The notes beneath the pieces are model-generated. The model ran no database searches. It was given only the letters and a program-made list of their open reading frames with translations, and was not told the DNA's origin. From positions 1-61,198 of the forward strand of contig SKJB01000098.1 of NCBI GenBank assembly GCA_007116145.1: DNA of 61,198 nucleotides, written 5' to 3'. Shown here in pieces: positions 8,121-16,857 of the stretch; the first letter of the stretch is position 1; each line of letters begins with the position of its first letter. The DNA is from Limnochordia bacterium (GTDB lineage Bacteria > Bacillota > Limnochordia > Darwinibacteriales > DTU012). Made by a program: the position numbers and the translations under genes.

Positions 8121-9176
8121 ATGAAAAAATTGGATAAACTACAAATTAATGGGTTAACGTTACCGGAATTAGTACCCTTATTGAGAGAGATGGGCATTGA
8201 GACCTACCGTGCAAAGCAAATATTTCAATGGATTCACCAAAAAGGCATTCATAACTTTACGCAAATGCACAATCTACCAAAAAGAGTTATGGTAGAGTTA
8301 GAGGATAGATTTACCATTGCCGCAATTACAGTAGGCACGAAACGTTTAAGCTTTGACAAGACAGAAAAGTTTTTGTTTGCACTTATCGATAATCAAACCA
8401 TCGAAGCAGTTTTCATTCCAGAGGGATCAAGAAATACTGTTTGCGCAAGCTCTCAGGTAGGCTGTGCGATGGCCTGTACGTTCTGTGCTACTGGAGCACA
8501 AGGGTATAACCGCAGTCTAAGCGCGGGCGAAATTGCGGCACAGATTGAGTACATCGAAAGGTGTTGTCAGACAGTAAACGCTAGTCATATTACAAATGTA
8601 GTCTTTATGGGGATGGGTGAACCGTTAGCGAATTACGACGAATTGCTAAAAGCAATAACGATATTAAATCATCCAGACGGGCTAAATATTGGAATGCGCA
8701 AATTTACTATCTCAACCTGTGGAATTGTACCAAAAATCTATCAATTAGCCCAGGATAATGATCAAATTGGCTTAGCGGTCTCCTTACATGCACCAACGGA
8801 TCGTAAGCGCAGTGCGATAATGCCCATTAACAAAACGTATCCGATCCGTACGTTGATCGAAGCTTGTCGTCACTATACCGAAAAAACCCGTCGACGCATC
8901 ACCTTCGAATATGCATTAATTCATCAATTTAACGATACATTAGAGGATATCAACGAGCTGAAAATTTTGTTGGGTCAGCTGTTATGTCATGTCAATGTAA
9001 TCCCAGTTAATCCTGTTAGTGATCACTATATGCGTCCAACAAATGCTCAAGTGGCAGCCTTTGTTAGGCGTTTAACTACTAATAATGTACCAGCAAGTAT
9101 TCGTCGGGAACGCGGATCTGACATTGAGGCCGCCTGTGGCCAATTACGCCAAGCTACACAGGAGGAGAAGCTATGA
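8121..9176 (+). CDS. rlmN: 23S rRNA A2503 / tRNA A37 C2-methyltransferase, radical SAM
   Basis: RlmN adds a methyl group to C2 of A2503 in 23S rRNA and of A37 in some tRNAs by radical SAM chemistry with a methyl-cysteine intermediate. The CxxxCxxC iron-sulfur motif is in VGCAMACTFCATGAQGY, and the second catalytic cysteine is near the C-terminus in DIEAACGQLRQ. A 351-residue protein starts at ATG 8121 behind AAGAGGT. The stop overlaps the start of the FHA gene (ATGA-type overlap), coupling ribosome maturation to the phosphosignalling cluster downstream. Confidence 0.96.
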   Translation: MKKLDKLQINGLTLPELVPLLREMGIETYRAKQIFQWIHQKGIHNFTQMHNLPKRVMVELEDRFTIAAITVGTKRLSFDKTEKFLFALIDNQTIEAVFIPEGSRNTVCASSQVGCAMACTFCATGAQGYNRSLSAGEIAAQIEYIERCCQTVNASHITNVVFMGMGEPLANYDELLKAITILNHPDGLNIGMRKFTISTCGIVPKIYQLAQDNDQIGLAVSLHAPTDRKRSAIMPINKTYPIRTLIEACRHYTEKTRRRITFEYALIHQFNDTLEDINELKILLGQLLCHVNVIPVNPVSDHYMRPTNAQVAAFVRRLTTNNVPASIRRERGSDIEAACGQLRQATQEEKL

Positions 9177-9931
9177 AGCTATTCGATCGAATTGAAGGAG
9201 CATTGGAAACTGTTTACGAAGGTATCTTTCGCAAAGGTACTCGAACCAAAATTCAGCCTGTAGAGATCGGTCGCTCATTGATGAAAGTTATGGAAGCTCA
9301 CAAACGTATTAGTATCTCCAAAACCTATGTTCCGAATAGTTATGAGATTTTTCTCCATCCGGACCAGTGGGTAAACTTTCGCGCCATGAGAAATACACTT
9401 TCGCAAGAATTAAAAGGAGTTTTGGTCGCAAAAGCAGAAAAGGAAGAATTGAGCTTTATTGGTAATTTGACGATTAACTTTGTTGAGGATGGAGATTTAG
9501 ACGTAGGGAATGTACGAGTCACTGCCGATTATGAGGAGCAATCGGAGGCTGTAACTGGATTTTTTACGAAGCCAGAGAAACCATCAAGCGCTCCGACTCA
9601 AACTCTGATGTTTAGTTCCGATGCACTCATCGTTTCTAGTGCTGGTGTGCTATTATATCAGGAAGAAAATGAGACTAAAAGGGCAAGCTTAGAAAATCCC
9701 TTTAGTCTAGGACGTAGTTCGGAATGTGATCTTATACTCAAAGACAATAATGTTAGTCGTGTTCACGCTTGGTTTCGGCTGCAAAATGGCAGTTGGGTCA
9801 TCCAAGATAACGATAGTACAAATGGAACATTTGTTAATAACGATAGAATCAAAGAGTGTTCACTGCGCGGCGGTGATACCATTCAGATTGGGACCACAAT
9901 AATCAAATTTGAGGATCATGATCATGAATGA
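9173..9931 (+). CDS. FhaA-like protein: DUF3662 plus FHA domain
   Basis: A 252-residue protein with an N-terminal DUF3662 domain (LFDRIEGALETVYEGIFRKG, about 1-115), a linker, and a C-terminal FHA domain (about 165-245) with the phosphothreonine-binding signature LGRSSECDLIL, VSRVHAWF and DSTNGTFVNN. FhaA proteins bind phosphorylated partners of PASTA-type Ser/Thr kinases; in mycobacteria FhaA takes part in cell-wall synthesis with PstP, RodA, PbpA and PknB. The same set follows here, so the likely partner is the PrkC kinase encoded four genes downstream. Confidence 0.9.
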   Translation: MKLFDRIEGALETVYEGIFRKGTRTKIQPVEIGRSLMKVMEAHKRISISKTYVPNSYEIFLHPDQWVNFRAMRNTLSQELKGVLVAKAEKEELSFIGNLTINFVEDGDLDVGNVRVTADYEEQSEAVTGFFTKPEKPSSAPTQTLMFSSDALIVSSAGVLLYQEENETKRASLENPFSLGRSSECDLILKDNNVSRVHAWFRLQNGSWVIQDNDSTNGTFVNNDRIKECSLRGGDTIQIGTTIIKFEDHDHE

Positions 9932-10022
9932 TTTTGTACAGCTTATAATCCGGGTTCTGCTTGTGGTTTGGTTATATCGATTTGTTTATCGGATACTCCG
10001 AACTATGCTCAAGGAGTTTTAG
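9924..10022 (+). CDS. 32-residue membrane peptide in the fhaB position (probable FhaB remnant)
   Basis: An ORF of 32 codons overlaps the end of the FhaA-like gene by eight bases, with GAGG nine bases before ATG 9924. The peptide starts MNDFVQLIIRVLLVVWL and continues with basic and hydrophobic residues (YRFVYRILRTMLKEF), that is, one membrane segment with a positively charged end. In actinobacteria and some Bacillota fhaB occupies this slot and starts with a very similar membrane anchor before an FHA domain. Here TAG stops the frame and no FHA domain follows. It may be a truncated fhaB or a real microprotein. Confidence 0.55.
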   Translation: MNDFVQLIIRVLLVVWLYRFVYRILRTMLKEF

Positions 10023-10040
10023 CTATAAGGGGTGAGGTTG

Positions 10041-10742
10041 ATGAAAATAGGGGTAGCCACAAGCGTAGGGCTTGTTAGAGACCACAATGAAGATGCGTAC
10101 TGGGTTAGTGATCCTATTTTTGTTGTATGTGATGGGATGGGAGGCCATAATGCGGGTGAAGTCGCATCATCGATTGCTGTCAATGTCATAGAAAACTTTT
10201 GCTTTTCGCAACAAGTCTCATTAAGTCAAATACAACAAGCGATTAGCGAGGCACATGAAAAAATAGCGCAGAAGGCAAAAGACAATTCATTAGTTGGGAT
10301 GGGCACAACGATTACTTTGGGCATAGTCGAGCAAAAAGCAATGGAATCGTGGCTTCATTTAGGACATGTTGGAGATAGTCGAGCGTATGTTCTCCGTCAA
10401 GGTCATCTTGTGCAACTTACGCATGATCATTCTGTTGTGGCTGAGTTGGTGCGAAACGGGAACATAACGGAGGGAGAAGCTGTGAATCACCCTCATCGCC
10501 ATGTGCTCACACAAGCCTTAGGTGTAGGGGAGATTACGAGTGAAACCCAATCGTATCAATTGGAACCCGGTGATTATATTTTATTGTGTACGGATGGACT
10601 TTCAAATGTCGTAGCTGATTTCGAAATGGCAAAAGTAATGCAGTCAAATATCCCACAATTAGCGGCCGAAACCTTAATCGATTTAGCCAACAAGCAGGGA
10701 GGTCCCGATAACATTACAGTAATAATCATCGGTATCCCATAA
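10041..10742 (+). CDS. prpC: PP2C-type Ser/Thr protein phosphatase
   Basis: A 233-residue PPM/PP2C phosphatase that removes phosphate from targets of PrkC and from the kinase itself. The metal-binding motifs are visible: RDHNEDAYWV near the N-terminus, VCDGMGGHNAGE, HVGDSRAYVL and GGPDNITVI at the end. I choose ATG 10041 behind AAGGGGTG; an upstream in-frame GTG at 10032 has the ribosome site running into it. It has the usual place of prpC/stp/pstP upstream of the kinase. Confidence 0.95.
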   Translation: MKIGVATSVGLVRDHNEDAYWVSDPIFVVCDGMGGHNAGEVASSIAVNVIENFCFSQQVSLSQIQQAISEAHEKIAQKAKDNSLVGMGTTITLGIVEQKAMESWLHLGHVGDSRAYVLRQGHLVQLTHDHSVVAELVRNGNITEGEAVNHPHRHVLTQALGVGEITSETQSYQLEPGDYILLCTDGLSNVVADFEMAKVMQSNIPQLAAETLIDLANKQGGPDNITVIIIGIP

Positions 10743-10753
10743 GGGGGTAGTCA

Positions 10754-11956
10754 ATGAATGTGCGAATCAGTCAATGGATCGAACTCGGATTATGGTGGGC
10801 GGCTTGTTTTTTTTGGTTAATGTATTTTGACAGAGAAGTATCCTGGTGGCAACCAATGAGTTTGTGGTTGTTGTTCTATGGATTGTATCGATTCATATCC
10901 CGCGATCGGGCTCCTGCAAACGGTCTATTGCTCGTTGCAACACTCGCAGCGATTGGTTGGTTATTCATGGCCCGCTTAAGTAGCTCGTTAGTCGTGGAAT
11001 ATTGGCAAAGTCACATGATAGCTGGTGGAGTATTTGCCGTTGCGTATACAATAAATTGGTCGAGGTGCCCTTATAAGTACCTCTATGGAACCTTAACCCT
11101 ACTACTATTGCTGATCACAGGTGTTTTTGGGACCGAAGTAAGTGGTGCTAGGGCTTGGCTCAGCGTTGGCGCACTGCGTTTTCAACCAATAGAAATTGCC
11201 CGAGTGTTTTTATTGCTCTTTCTTGCTGGTTTCTTTTTCGATAACCACCAGCTACTACAAGCAAATAAAGGGTGGCCAATTCTGCGCTATTGGGGTCCGA
11301 TTTTTGTACTTATGACAGGAGTCCTGGTATTTTTAGCCGTACAACGGGATCTAGGTCCTGCACTGTTGTTCTACTGTGTTTTCATTACACTGAGTCTATA
11401 CACAGCATTCAGTTGGTACTCTGTTGGATTGTATGTACTCGCTAGCGGGTTTGGTGTAGTATTTGCATGGTTTGAGTTTGGTCATTTTCGCCAAAGGATT
11501 TGGATCTGGTTAGATCCCTGGGTTCACCAACATCATGCAGGATATCAAGTTTTACAAGGTCTTTTTAGCCTTAATGCAGGAGGTTTATTTGGAACTGGCC
11601 TTACGTTTGGAGCTGGTGCATTGATTCCAGCCGTACACACAGATTACATTTTTGCTCTCATTGGTGAAGAATTTGGATTATTAGGTGCGAGTATGGTTTT
11701 ATTACTGTATTTTATGCTGTTATTCTGGGGTCTAACGATAGCAAAACATCAAGATGGACAAGACCAATTGTTAGCTGTTGGGATTGTAGCTCTATGGGGA
11801 TTTCAAGTGTTTTTAGTTGTTGCGGGCAACTTAAAAATTCTACCTTTAACGGGTATGACACTCCCATTTTTAAGTTATGGGGGTAGTTCACAAATCGCTA
11901 ATATGTGGTTGTTAGGGATCCTCATTAGCTTAGGAGGTCAACAACGACATGAGTGA
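10754..11956 (+). CDS. SEDS family glycosyltransferase (RodA/FtsW/SpoVE type)
   Basis: A 400-residue polytopic membrane protein with about ten hydrophobic segments. SEDS signatures include GARAWLSVGALRFQPIEIAR in the middle and LPFLSYGGSSQIANM near the C-terminus. SEDS proteins polymerise lipid II into glycan strands together with a class B PBP; the next gene is such a PBP and overlaps by eight bases. The pairing rodA-pbpA between phosphatase and kinase genes matches the actinobacterial pstP-rodA-pbpA-pknB order. Whether it serves elongation, division or sporulation cannot be told from sequence. Confidence 0.93.
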   Translation: MNVRISQWIELGLWWAACFFWLMYFDREVSWWQPMSLWLLFYGLYRFISRDRAPANGLLLVATLAAIGWLFMARLSSSLVVEYWQSHMIAGGVFAVAYTINWSRCPYKYLYGTLTLLLLLITGVFGTEVSGARAWLSVGALRFQPIEIARVFLLLFLAGFFFDNHQLLQANKGWPILRYWGPIFVLMTGVLVFLAVQRDLGPALLFYCVFITLSLYTAFSWYSVGLYVLASGFGVVFAWFEFGHFRQRIWIWLDPWVHQHHAGYQVLQGLFSLNAGGLFGTGLTFGAGALIPAVHTDYIFALIGEEFGLLGASMVLLLYFMLLFWGLTIAKHQDGQDQLLAVGIVALWGFQVFLVVAGNLKILPLTGMTLPFLSYGGSSQIANMWLLGILISLGGQQRHE

Positions 11957-13298
11957 CCCTAAACGCAATCTCCACAGATTTTTTTGGGTGTTTACGCTCT
12001 TATTTAGCATTCTCTGGATCGGACTTGTGTATTGGCAAGTTTTGCGATTTGATTTAGCCAAACATCCAGCCAATCCTCGTACGTATACAATGTATAGTGC
12101 AAAACGTGGTTCAATATTGGATCGTAAGGGACGACCACTTGCGGCAAGTCAGGAAGTGGGTAATGTTTTTCATCGAGTATATGGGAATCCATTGAGTTTG
12201 TCGCATGTTATCGGCTATTTTCATCCTCGCTTCGGGATGACACGGCTAGAGAAATCGTTACATACCTCACTTGCCCGTGGACACGATATTCTACTAACTA
12301 TCGATTGGCAGATTCAACAGGTCGCACAAGATCAACTCGGAGATAGCGTAGGCGCAATTGTGGTATTACAGCCGAAAACAGGACAAGTTTTAGCCCTGGT
12401 TTCCACACCATTTTTAGATGCGAATAATCTGGCAACGAATTGGCTTGCGTATTTAGAGGACGAATCGAGTCCTTTTTTGAATAGGGCTACTCACGGATTG
12501 TATCCACCTGGATCGGTAATAAAGCCACTCTTATTGGCAGCTGGCTATCAAGAGGATGTCGTTCGGGCAAACACCGTGTTTAGCGATTCCGGAAGCATCA
12601 CTTTTGACTCTCAGACCATTCGTAATTTTGGAAATAAGAGTCTGGGACGTATTACGGCAGAGGAAGCATTAGCGCTATCTGCAAATGTTTTCTTTGCGGA
12701 TCTTGCTGTTCGCTTGGGGCCGCGTGTGCAAGAATATTACCGTAAGTTTAGTTTGGGTACACCATGGGATCTCGGCATTCAGAGTAACGCTGGAAATATT
12801 CCGTCTACTAAGCAATCTCCATTTGGTTTTGCACAATTAGGAATCGGTCAGGGTGAACTCTTAGTAACTCCGTTACAAATGGCTGTAGCCATTGCTACAA
12901 TTGCTAATGGAGGAGTTAGGATGGAACCATACCTGGTTCGAGAAATCCAAGGTTCTTGGTTAGGACCGAGAATTCATCGCCCACAGGCTCATCGCCAGGT
13001 TGTATCGCAATACACAGCCGCTTTAGTTCGCCACGCTATGCTATTAGCTGTAGAACAGGGGACGGCTAAAGCGGCGAAGATACATAACGTCCAGGTCGCA
13101 GGGAAAACAGGTACGGCACAAAATCCACATGGAGCCGATCATTCTTGGTTTGTTGGATTTGCCCCTGCCACTGCTCCACAATTTGCTATAGCGGTTCTCG
13201 TGGAGCACGGTGGTCTTGGAAGTCTTAGAGCGACGCCGATGGCTAAACAAGTCCTACAAAAAGCCCTAGATGGCATGGAAGAAAGGTTGATACCATGA
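11949..13298 (+). CDS. Class B penicillin-binding protein, PbpA-like
   Basis: A 449-residue transpeptidase that cross-links peptidoglycan. There is one N-terminal membrane segment (FFWVFTLLFSILWIGLVYW), then a short stalk (SAKRGSILDRKGRPLA) and the penicillin-binding domain with the active-site tetrad SVIK in YPPGSVIKPLL, SAN in LSANVFFADLA and KTGTAQ. It is short for a class B enzyme because the dimerisation/pedestal part is reduced, as in the PbpA group. It is encoded with an eight-base overlap after the SEDS gene and a four-base overlap before prkC, so the three are probably translated as a coupled unit. Confidence 0.94.
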   Translation: MSDPKRNLHRFFWVFTLLFSILWIGLVYWQVLRFDLAKHPANPRTYTMYSAKRGSILDRKGRPLAASQEVGNVFHRVYGNPLSLSHVIGYFHPRFGMTRLEKSLHTSLARGHDILLTIDWQIQQVAQDQLGDSVGAIVVLQPKTGQVLALVSTPFLDANNLATNWLAYLEDESSPFLNRATHGLYPPGSVIKPLLLAAGYQEDVVRANTVFSDSGSITFDSQTIRNFGNKSLGRITAEEALALSANVFFADLAVRLGPRVQEYYRKFSLGTPWDLGIQSNAGNIPSTKQSPFGFAQLGIGQGELLVTPLQMAVAIATIANGGVRMEPYLVREIQGSWLGPRIHRPQAHRQVVSQYTAALVRHAMLLAVEQGTAKAAKIHNVQVAGKTGTAQNPHGADHSWFVGFAPATAPQFAIAVLVEHGGLGSLRATPMAKQVLQKALDGMEERLIP

Positions 13299-15220
13299 TC
13301 GGGGAATTACTTTTAAATAGATATGAAATTTTAGAGAAGATTGGTGACGGCGGGATGGCCTTGGTTTTTAAGGCGAAAGACACCCTGCTTAATAGACATG
13401 TCGCAGTGAAGGTTTTAAGAGAGCAGTTTGCATCTGATCGAGAATTTATTGAGCGATTTCGGCAAGAAGCCCAAGCAGCAGCTAGTCTCTCGCACGCAAA
13501 TGTTGTAAATATATATGATGTGGGTCAAACACAAACTACCCACTTTATTGTGATGGAATATATTCAAGGCAAAAACTTAAGTCAGATAATTAAAGAAGAA
13601 GGGCCAGTGGAAGAGTCCTTTGCTATTGAAGTAGGCATTCAGATCGGTCATGCTTTATCTCATGCTCATCAACACCACATTGTTCATCGAGATATTAAAC
13701 CCCATAATATTCTCATAACCAAGGATAAGCGGGTAAAGGTGACCGACTTTGGGATAGCAGCAGTTTCCTCGGTAAATATCACCCAAACTGGAATGGTATT
13801 AGGATCTGTTCATTATTTTTCTCCTGAGCAAGCGCGCGGGACAAAGGTTGATCATCAATCCGATCTTTATTCATTAGGAATTGTGATGTATGAAATGTTA
13901 GTGGGTAAGGTTCCTTTTCGCGGAGATACACCCATCAGTATTGCCTTAAAGCAGTTACAAGACGATCCTATACCACTACGTCAATTAAAGCCTGCCATTA
14001 GTGAAGAGGTGGAACGTATAGTTCTCACTCTGTTAGCCAAAAAGGCCGTTGATAGGTACTCATCGGCTACGCAAGTAATTAGCGCCTTACATAATGTGAA
14101 ACAGCATAGTTCAACGCATTTTGCATCTGAACAGACACAGAAGTTACCGGTTTTTACCGCTAAAGAAGAGGTGGACGATATCGTGCCTGCAAAAAGTACC
14201 AAAAAGAAAAAGAAGAAACGAAGTTTGTATCCGATACTAATTATTTTTATTCTCTTATTTGGTCTTCTCTGGGCTACGCAACAAATTCTCCCTAGATTAT
14301 TATTTCCGCAGGAGGTTGAAGTGCCTAATATCGTTGGTCTACATCGCGATGCTGCGCAAGAGCTCTTACGGCAAAACGACTTAATTTTTGGGGTGGATCG
14401 CGAAGTGTTCGACAACGAAATACCTAGCAATCACATTATCAGTCAAGAACCAGCAGCCAATCGAATGGTTAAGCAGAATCGCACAGTGCTTGTGCGCCTT
14501 AGCCAAGGGCCAGAATTTATAGATATGCCCAGTGTTGAAGGACTTTCTCTCCGTGAAGCAAAGCTTAACCTCACACAGGCTGGTTTTACGATTGGAGAGG
14601 AAGAAGCAACCTTTGATCCAGAGGTTGCGATTAATACTGTGATAAGTCAAGAACCCGCGCCTGGTCAACGTGTGAAAAAGGGGATCCCTGTTAATCTTGG
14701 AGTGAGTAAAGGAACCGATGTGCAACTTGTGATTGCTTTACCTGATTTTCGGGGGCAAAACGTGGAGAGTGCGAAGGAGCAATTAACCAGTTTAAAGTTA
14801 ACATTGGGTAATGCTTATCCTGAGTATAGTACGACTGTACCTCAGGGTCAAATTATTGAGCAGAACCCAGCAGTCGGTACTACTGTGGAAGTGGGTTGGG
14901 CTATTGATTTTGTTTATTCGCAAGGCCTCCCAGGAGGCACTCCTTCGCCAATAGCACCCGAAGACAATATGCTAGGACGGTGGACATCGGATGGAACTTG
15001 GCGAAGTGCAGAAGTACGAATTAGTGTCCCAGAAGGGCCAACTCAGGAGGTTGCTATATTGGTAGTTGATGATTTCGGAGCAAGAGAAGTTTATCGTGAA
15101 ACTCATAGTGGAGGATCTTCTTTTCATACTACTGTTCAGGGTCGTGGTGATGGAGCAAGGATTCAGGTGTACATCGGTGGACGAATGTTTCTGGACAGAC
15201 AATTTAAGGATCTTGATTGA
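13295..15220 (+). CDS. prkC: PASTA-domain Ser/Thr protein kinase
   Basis: A 641-residue membrane kinase. The cytoplasmic kinase domain (about 1-270) has GDGGMALVFKAKD, the ATP lysine in HVAVKVL, HRDIKPHN and DFG. A lysine-rich linker and one membrane segment (about 310-330) follow, then three PASTA repeats (about 340-545, with VEVPNIVGL, IDMPSVEGL and ALPDFRGQ) outside the cell. An extra C-terminal beta-rich domain of about 85 residues completes the protein. PASTA kinases sense muropeptides or lipid II and control wall growth and spore germination. The order phosphatase-kinase-rsgA-rpe is as in Bacillus subtilis. Confidence 0.96.
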   Translation: MIGELLLNRYEILEKIGDGGMALVFKAKDTLLNRHVAVKVLREQFASDREFIERFRQEAQAAASLSHANVVNIYDVGQTQTTHFIVMEYIQGKNLSQIIKEEGPVEESFAIEVGIQIGHALSHAHQHHIVHRDIKPHNILITKDKRVKVTDFGIAAVSSVNITQTGMVLGSVHYFSPEQARGTKVDHQSDLYSLGIVMYEMLVGKVPFRGDTPISIALKQLQDDPIPLRQLKPAISEEVERIVLTLLAKKAVDRYSSATQVISALHNVKQHSSTHFASEQTQKLPVFTAKEEVDDIVPAKSTKKKKKKRSLYPILIIFILLFGLLWATQQILPRLLFPQEVEVPNIVGLHRDAAQELLRQNDLIFGVDREVFDNEIPSNHIISQEPAANRMVKQNRTVLVRLSQGPEFIDMPSVEGLSLREAKLNLTQAGFTIGEEEATFDPEVAINTVISQEPAPGQRVKKGIPVNLGVSKGTDVQLVIALPDFRGQNVESAKEQLTSLKLTLGNAYPEYSTTVPQGQIIEQNPAVGTTVEVGWAIDFVYSQGLPGGTPSPIAPEDNMLGRWTSDGTWRSAEVRISVPEGPTQEVAILVVDDFGAREVYRETHSGGSSFHTTVQGRGDGARIQVYIGGRMFLDRQFKDLD

Positions 15221-16083
15221 TGGGTGATCAAGGAATAATTATTCGCGGAATCGGTGGGTTTTATGATGTTCAAACAACGCCTAACCAAATTATTCGCTGT
15301 ACACTAAGAGGGAAGCTCCGCCTTGATAAAAAACGAGTAGTTGTAGGCGATAGGGTGGTTATTTCTAGTACGGAAGGAGTGATCGAAAGATTACTTCCAC
15401 GACACAATGAGCTTGTAAGACCTGCCATCGCTAATATCGATCAAGTTGTTGTGGTAATGGCACTTGCCCAACCAACTCCAAACCTGACCTTACTAGATTC
15501 TATTTTGGTGTTAGCCAGTAATCATCAGCTCGATAAAATTATCTGTTTTAACAAAGAGGATTTAACAGATGAGAAGCAATCAATCGTCGATATATACAAA
15601 ACTATCGGTTATACAGTGCTTGTGACTAGTACGAAGGAAATGCACAGTATTGATACACTGCGCGATCGGTTAGCGGGCAAAATTACCACCTTTGCAGGTC
15701 CTTCAGGCGTAGGAAAATCTTCCTTGTTAAACGTAATTCAGCCAGGTTTAGGATTAGTCGTAGGGACTATAAGTGAGAAGCTTAAACGGGGTAAGCATAC
15801 AACGCGGCAAGTGGAATTAATTCCTTTGGAGTCAGGTGGCCTTGTTGCAGACACCCCAGGATTTTCCCAGCTTGGACTAGAAAAGATATCGGGAAGTGAT
15901 GTGCAGATGCATTTTCCAGAAATCTGGGAAACAGCGGCTGATTGTCAGTATCGAGGCTGTATGCATCACAAAGAACCGAATTGTGCCGTAAAAAAAGCAC
16001 TACGTCACGGCACCATTGTTCCAAGCCGTTATGAGCATTATCTTACCTTAGTAGCAGAAGCTTGTAAGCAAAAGCATTATTAG
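15220..16083 (+). CDS. rsgA: Ribosome small-subunit GTPase A
   Basis: RsgA is a circularly permuted GTPase that checks late 30S assembly. After an OB-fold (residues 1-70) the G motifs appear in the permuted order: CFNKEDL (G4), then GPSGVGKSSLLN (G1) and DTPGFSQLGL (G3). The C-terminal zinc site is CQYRGCMHHKEPNC. The start ATG 15220 overlaps the prkC stop by one base; an in-frame TTG sits one codon earlier. The length of 287 residues is normal. Confidence 0.96.
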   Translation: MGDQGIIIRGIGGFYDVQTTPNQIIRCTLRGKLRLDKKRVVVGDRVVISSTEGVIERLLPRHNELVRPAIANIDQVVVVMALAQPTPNLTLLDSILVLASNHQLDKIICFNKEDLTDEKQSIVDIYKTIGYTVLVTSTKEMHSIDTLRDRLAGKITTFAGPSGVGKSSLLNVIQPGLGLVVGTISEKLKRGKHTTRQVELIPLESGGLVADTPGFSQLGLEKISGSDVQMHFPEIWETAADCQYRGCMHHKEPNCAVKKALRHGTIVPSRYEHYLTLVAEACKQKHY

Positions 16084-16094
16084 AGGAGGAGATT

Positions 16095-16745
16095 ATGAAG
16101 CAACCGACAGCGATTTGCCCATCTATTCTTGCCGCTGACTTTAGCGAGCTAGGAAAGGAATTAGATAGGATTTCCCATGCTGATGCCATTCACATTGATA
16201 TTATGGATGGTCATTTTGTACCCAATATCAGCTTTGGACCAATGTTAGCCTACGCAGTACGTAAAACGACAAATACCCCATTAGATATCCATTTAATGGT
16301 GACCGAACCAGAAGCTGTTATTATGCAACTAGCACCACTAAAACCTGAATATATAACCGTTCACTATGAATCTTGTGTGCATTTGCAGCGGGTAGTATCA
16401 GCTATTCGCGCAAATGGGTCTAAGGCAGGAGTAGCTCTTAACCCTCATACCCCAATTGAAGGGATAAAATATCTACTTGCAGATATTGATTTGATTTTGG
16501 TTATGAGCGTCAATCCAGGATACGGCGGTCAACAATTTATTTCTAGCATGTTGACGAAAATTGCCGATGTACACCAAATGATTCAAGGTAGAAATATTCG
16601 CCTCCAAGTGGATGGGGGGGTTACGCAAGATAATGTTGGTCGCATTGTACAAGCAGGTGCTGATATGATTGTAGCAGGATCGGCAATATTTACTGCTGAG
16701 CATGCGAATAACTATATAGATACGATGCGAAAAACCACAAGCTAG
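16095..16745 (+). CDS. rpe: Ribulose-phosphate 3-epimerase
   Basis: Rpe interconverts ribulose 5-phosphate and xylulose 5-phosphate in the pentose phosphate pathway. The 216-residue TIM barrel shows the family motifs ICPSILAADFSELGKEL, HIDIMDGHFVPNISFGP (metal-binding His and catalytic Asp), VNPGYGGQQF and LQVDGGVTQDN. ATG 16095 follows GAGGAGGAG. It is the last gene of the prkC-rsgA-rpe run, closed by a strong two-stem terminator. Confidence 0.97.
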   Translation: MKQPTAICPSILAADFSELGKELDRISHADAIHIDIMDGHFVPNISFGPMLAYAVRKTTNTPLDIHLMVTEPEAVIMQLAPLKPEYITVHYESCVHLQRVVSAIRANGSKAGVALNPHTPIEGIKYLLADIDLILVMSVNPGYGGQQFISSMLTKIADVHQMIQGRNIRLQVDGGVTQDNVGRIVQAGADMIVAGSAIFTAEHANNYIDTMRKTTS

Positions 16746-16782
16746 AGGCACTTAGTGTGCCTCGTTTTGCTTGTGGTTTTTT
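16731..16782 (+). terminator. Two-stem intrinsic terminator after rpe
   Basis: An outer stem AAAACCACAAGC (16731-16742) pairs with GCTTGTGGTTTT (16769-16780) and encloses an inner hairpin GAGGCAC/GTGCCTC (16745-16763). It ends in a run of six T. The outer 5' strand lies in the last rpe codons. Confidence 0.8.
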
Positions 16783-16822
16783 ACTAACGTAATTTTAATG
16801 TTAAAAAATTAGTAATTTATAC

Positions 16823-16851
16823 TTGACATATTTGAAAATTTGATCTAAAAT
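16823..16851 (+). promoter_or_regulatory. Strong sigma-A promoter in the rpe-thiT interval
   Basis: A perfect -35 TTGACA (16823-16828), an optimal 17-base spacer and TAAAAT (16846-16851). Expected transcription start near 16858. The next coding start is more than 500 bases downstream, so the promoter serves a non-coding or leader RNA. Confidence 0.8.
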
Positions 16852-16857
16852 TAGGTT

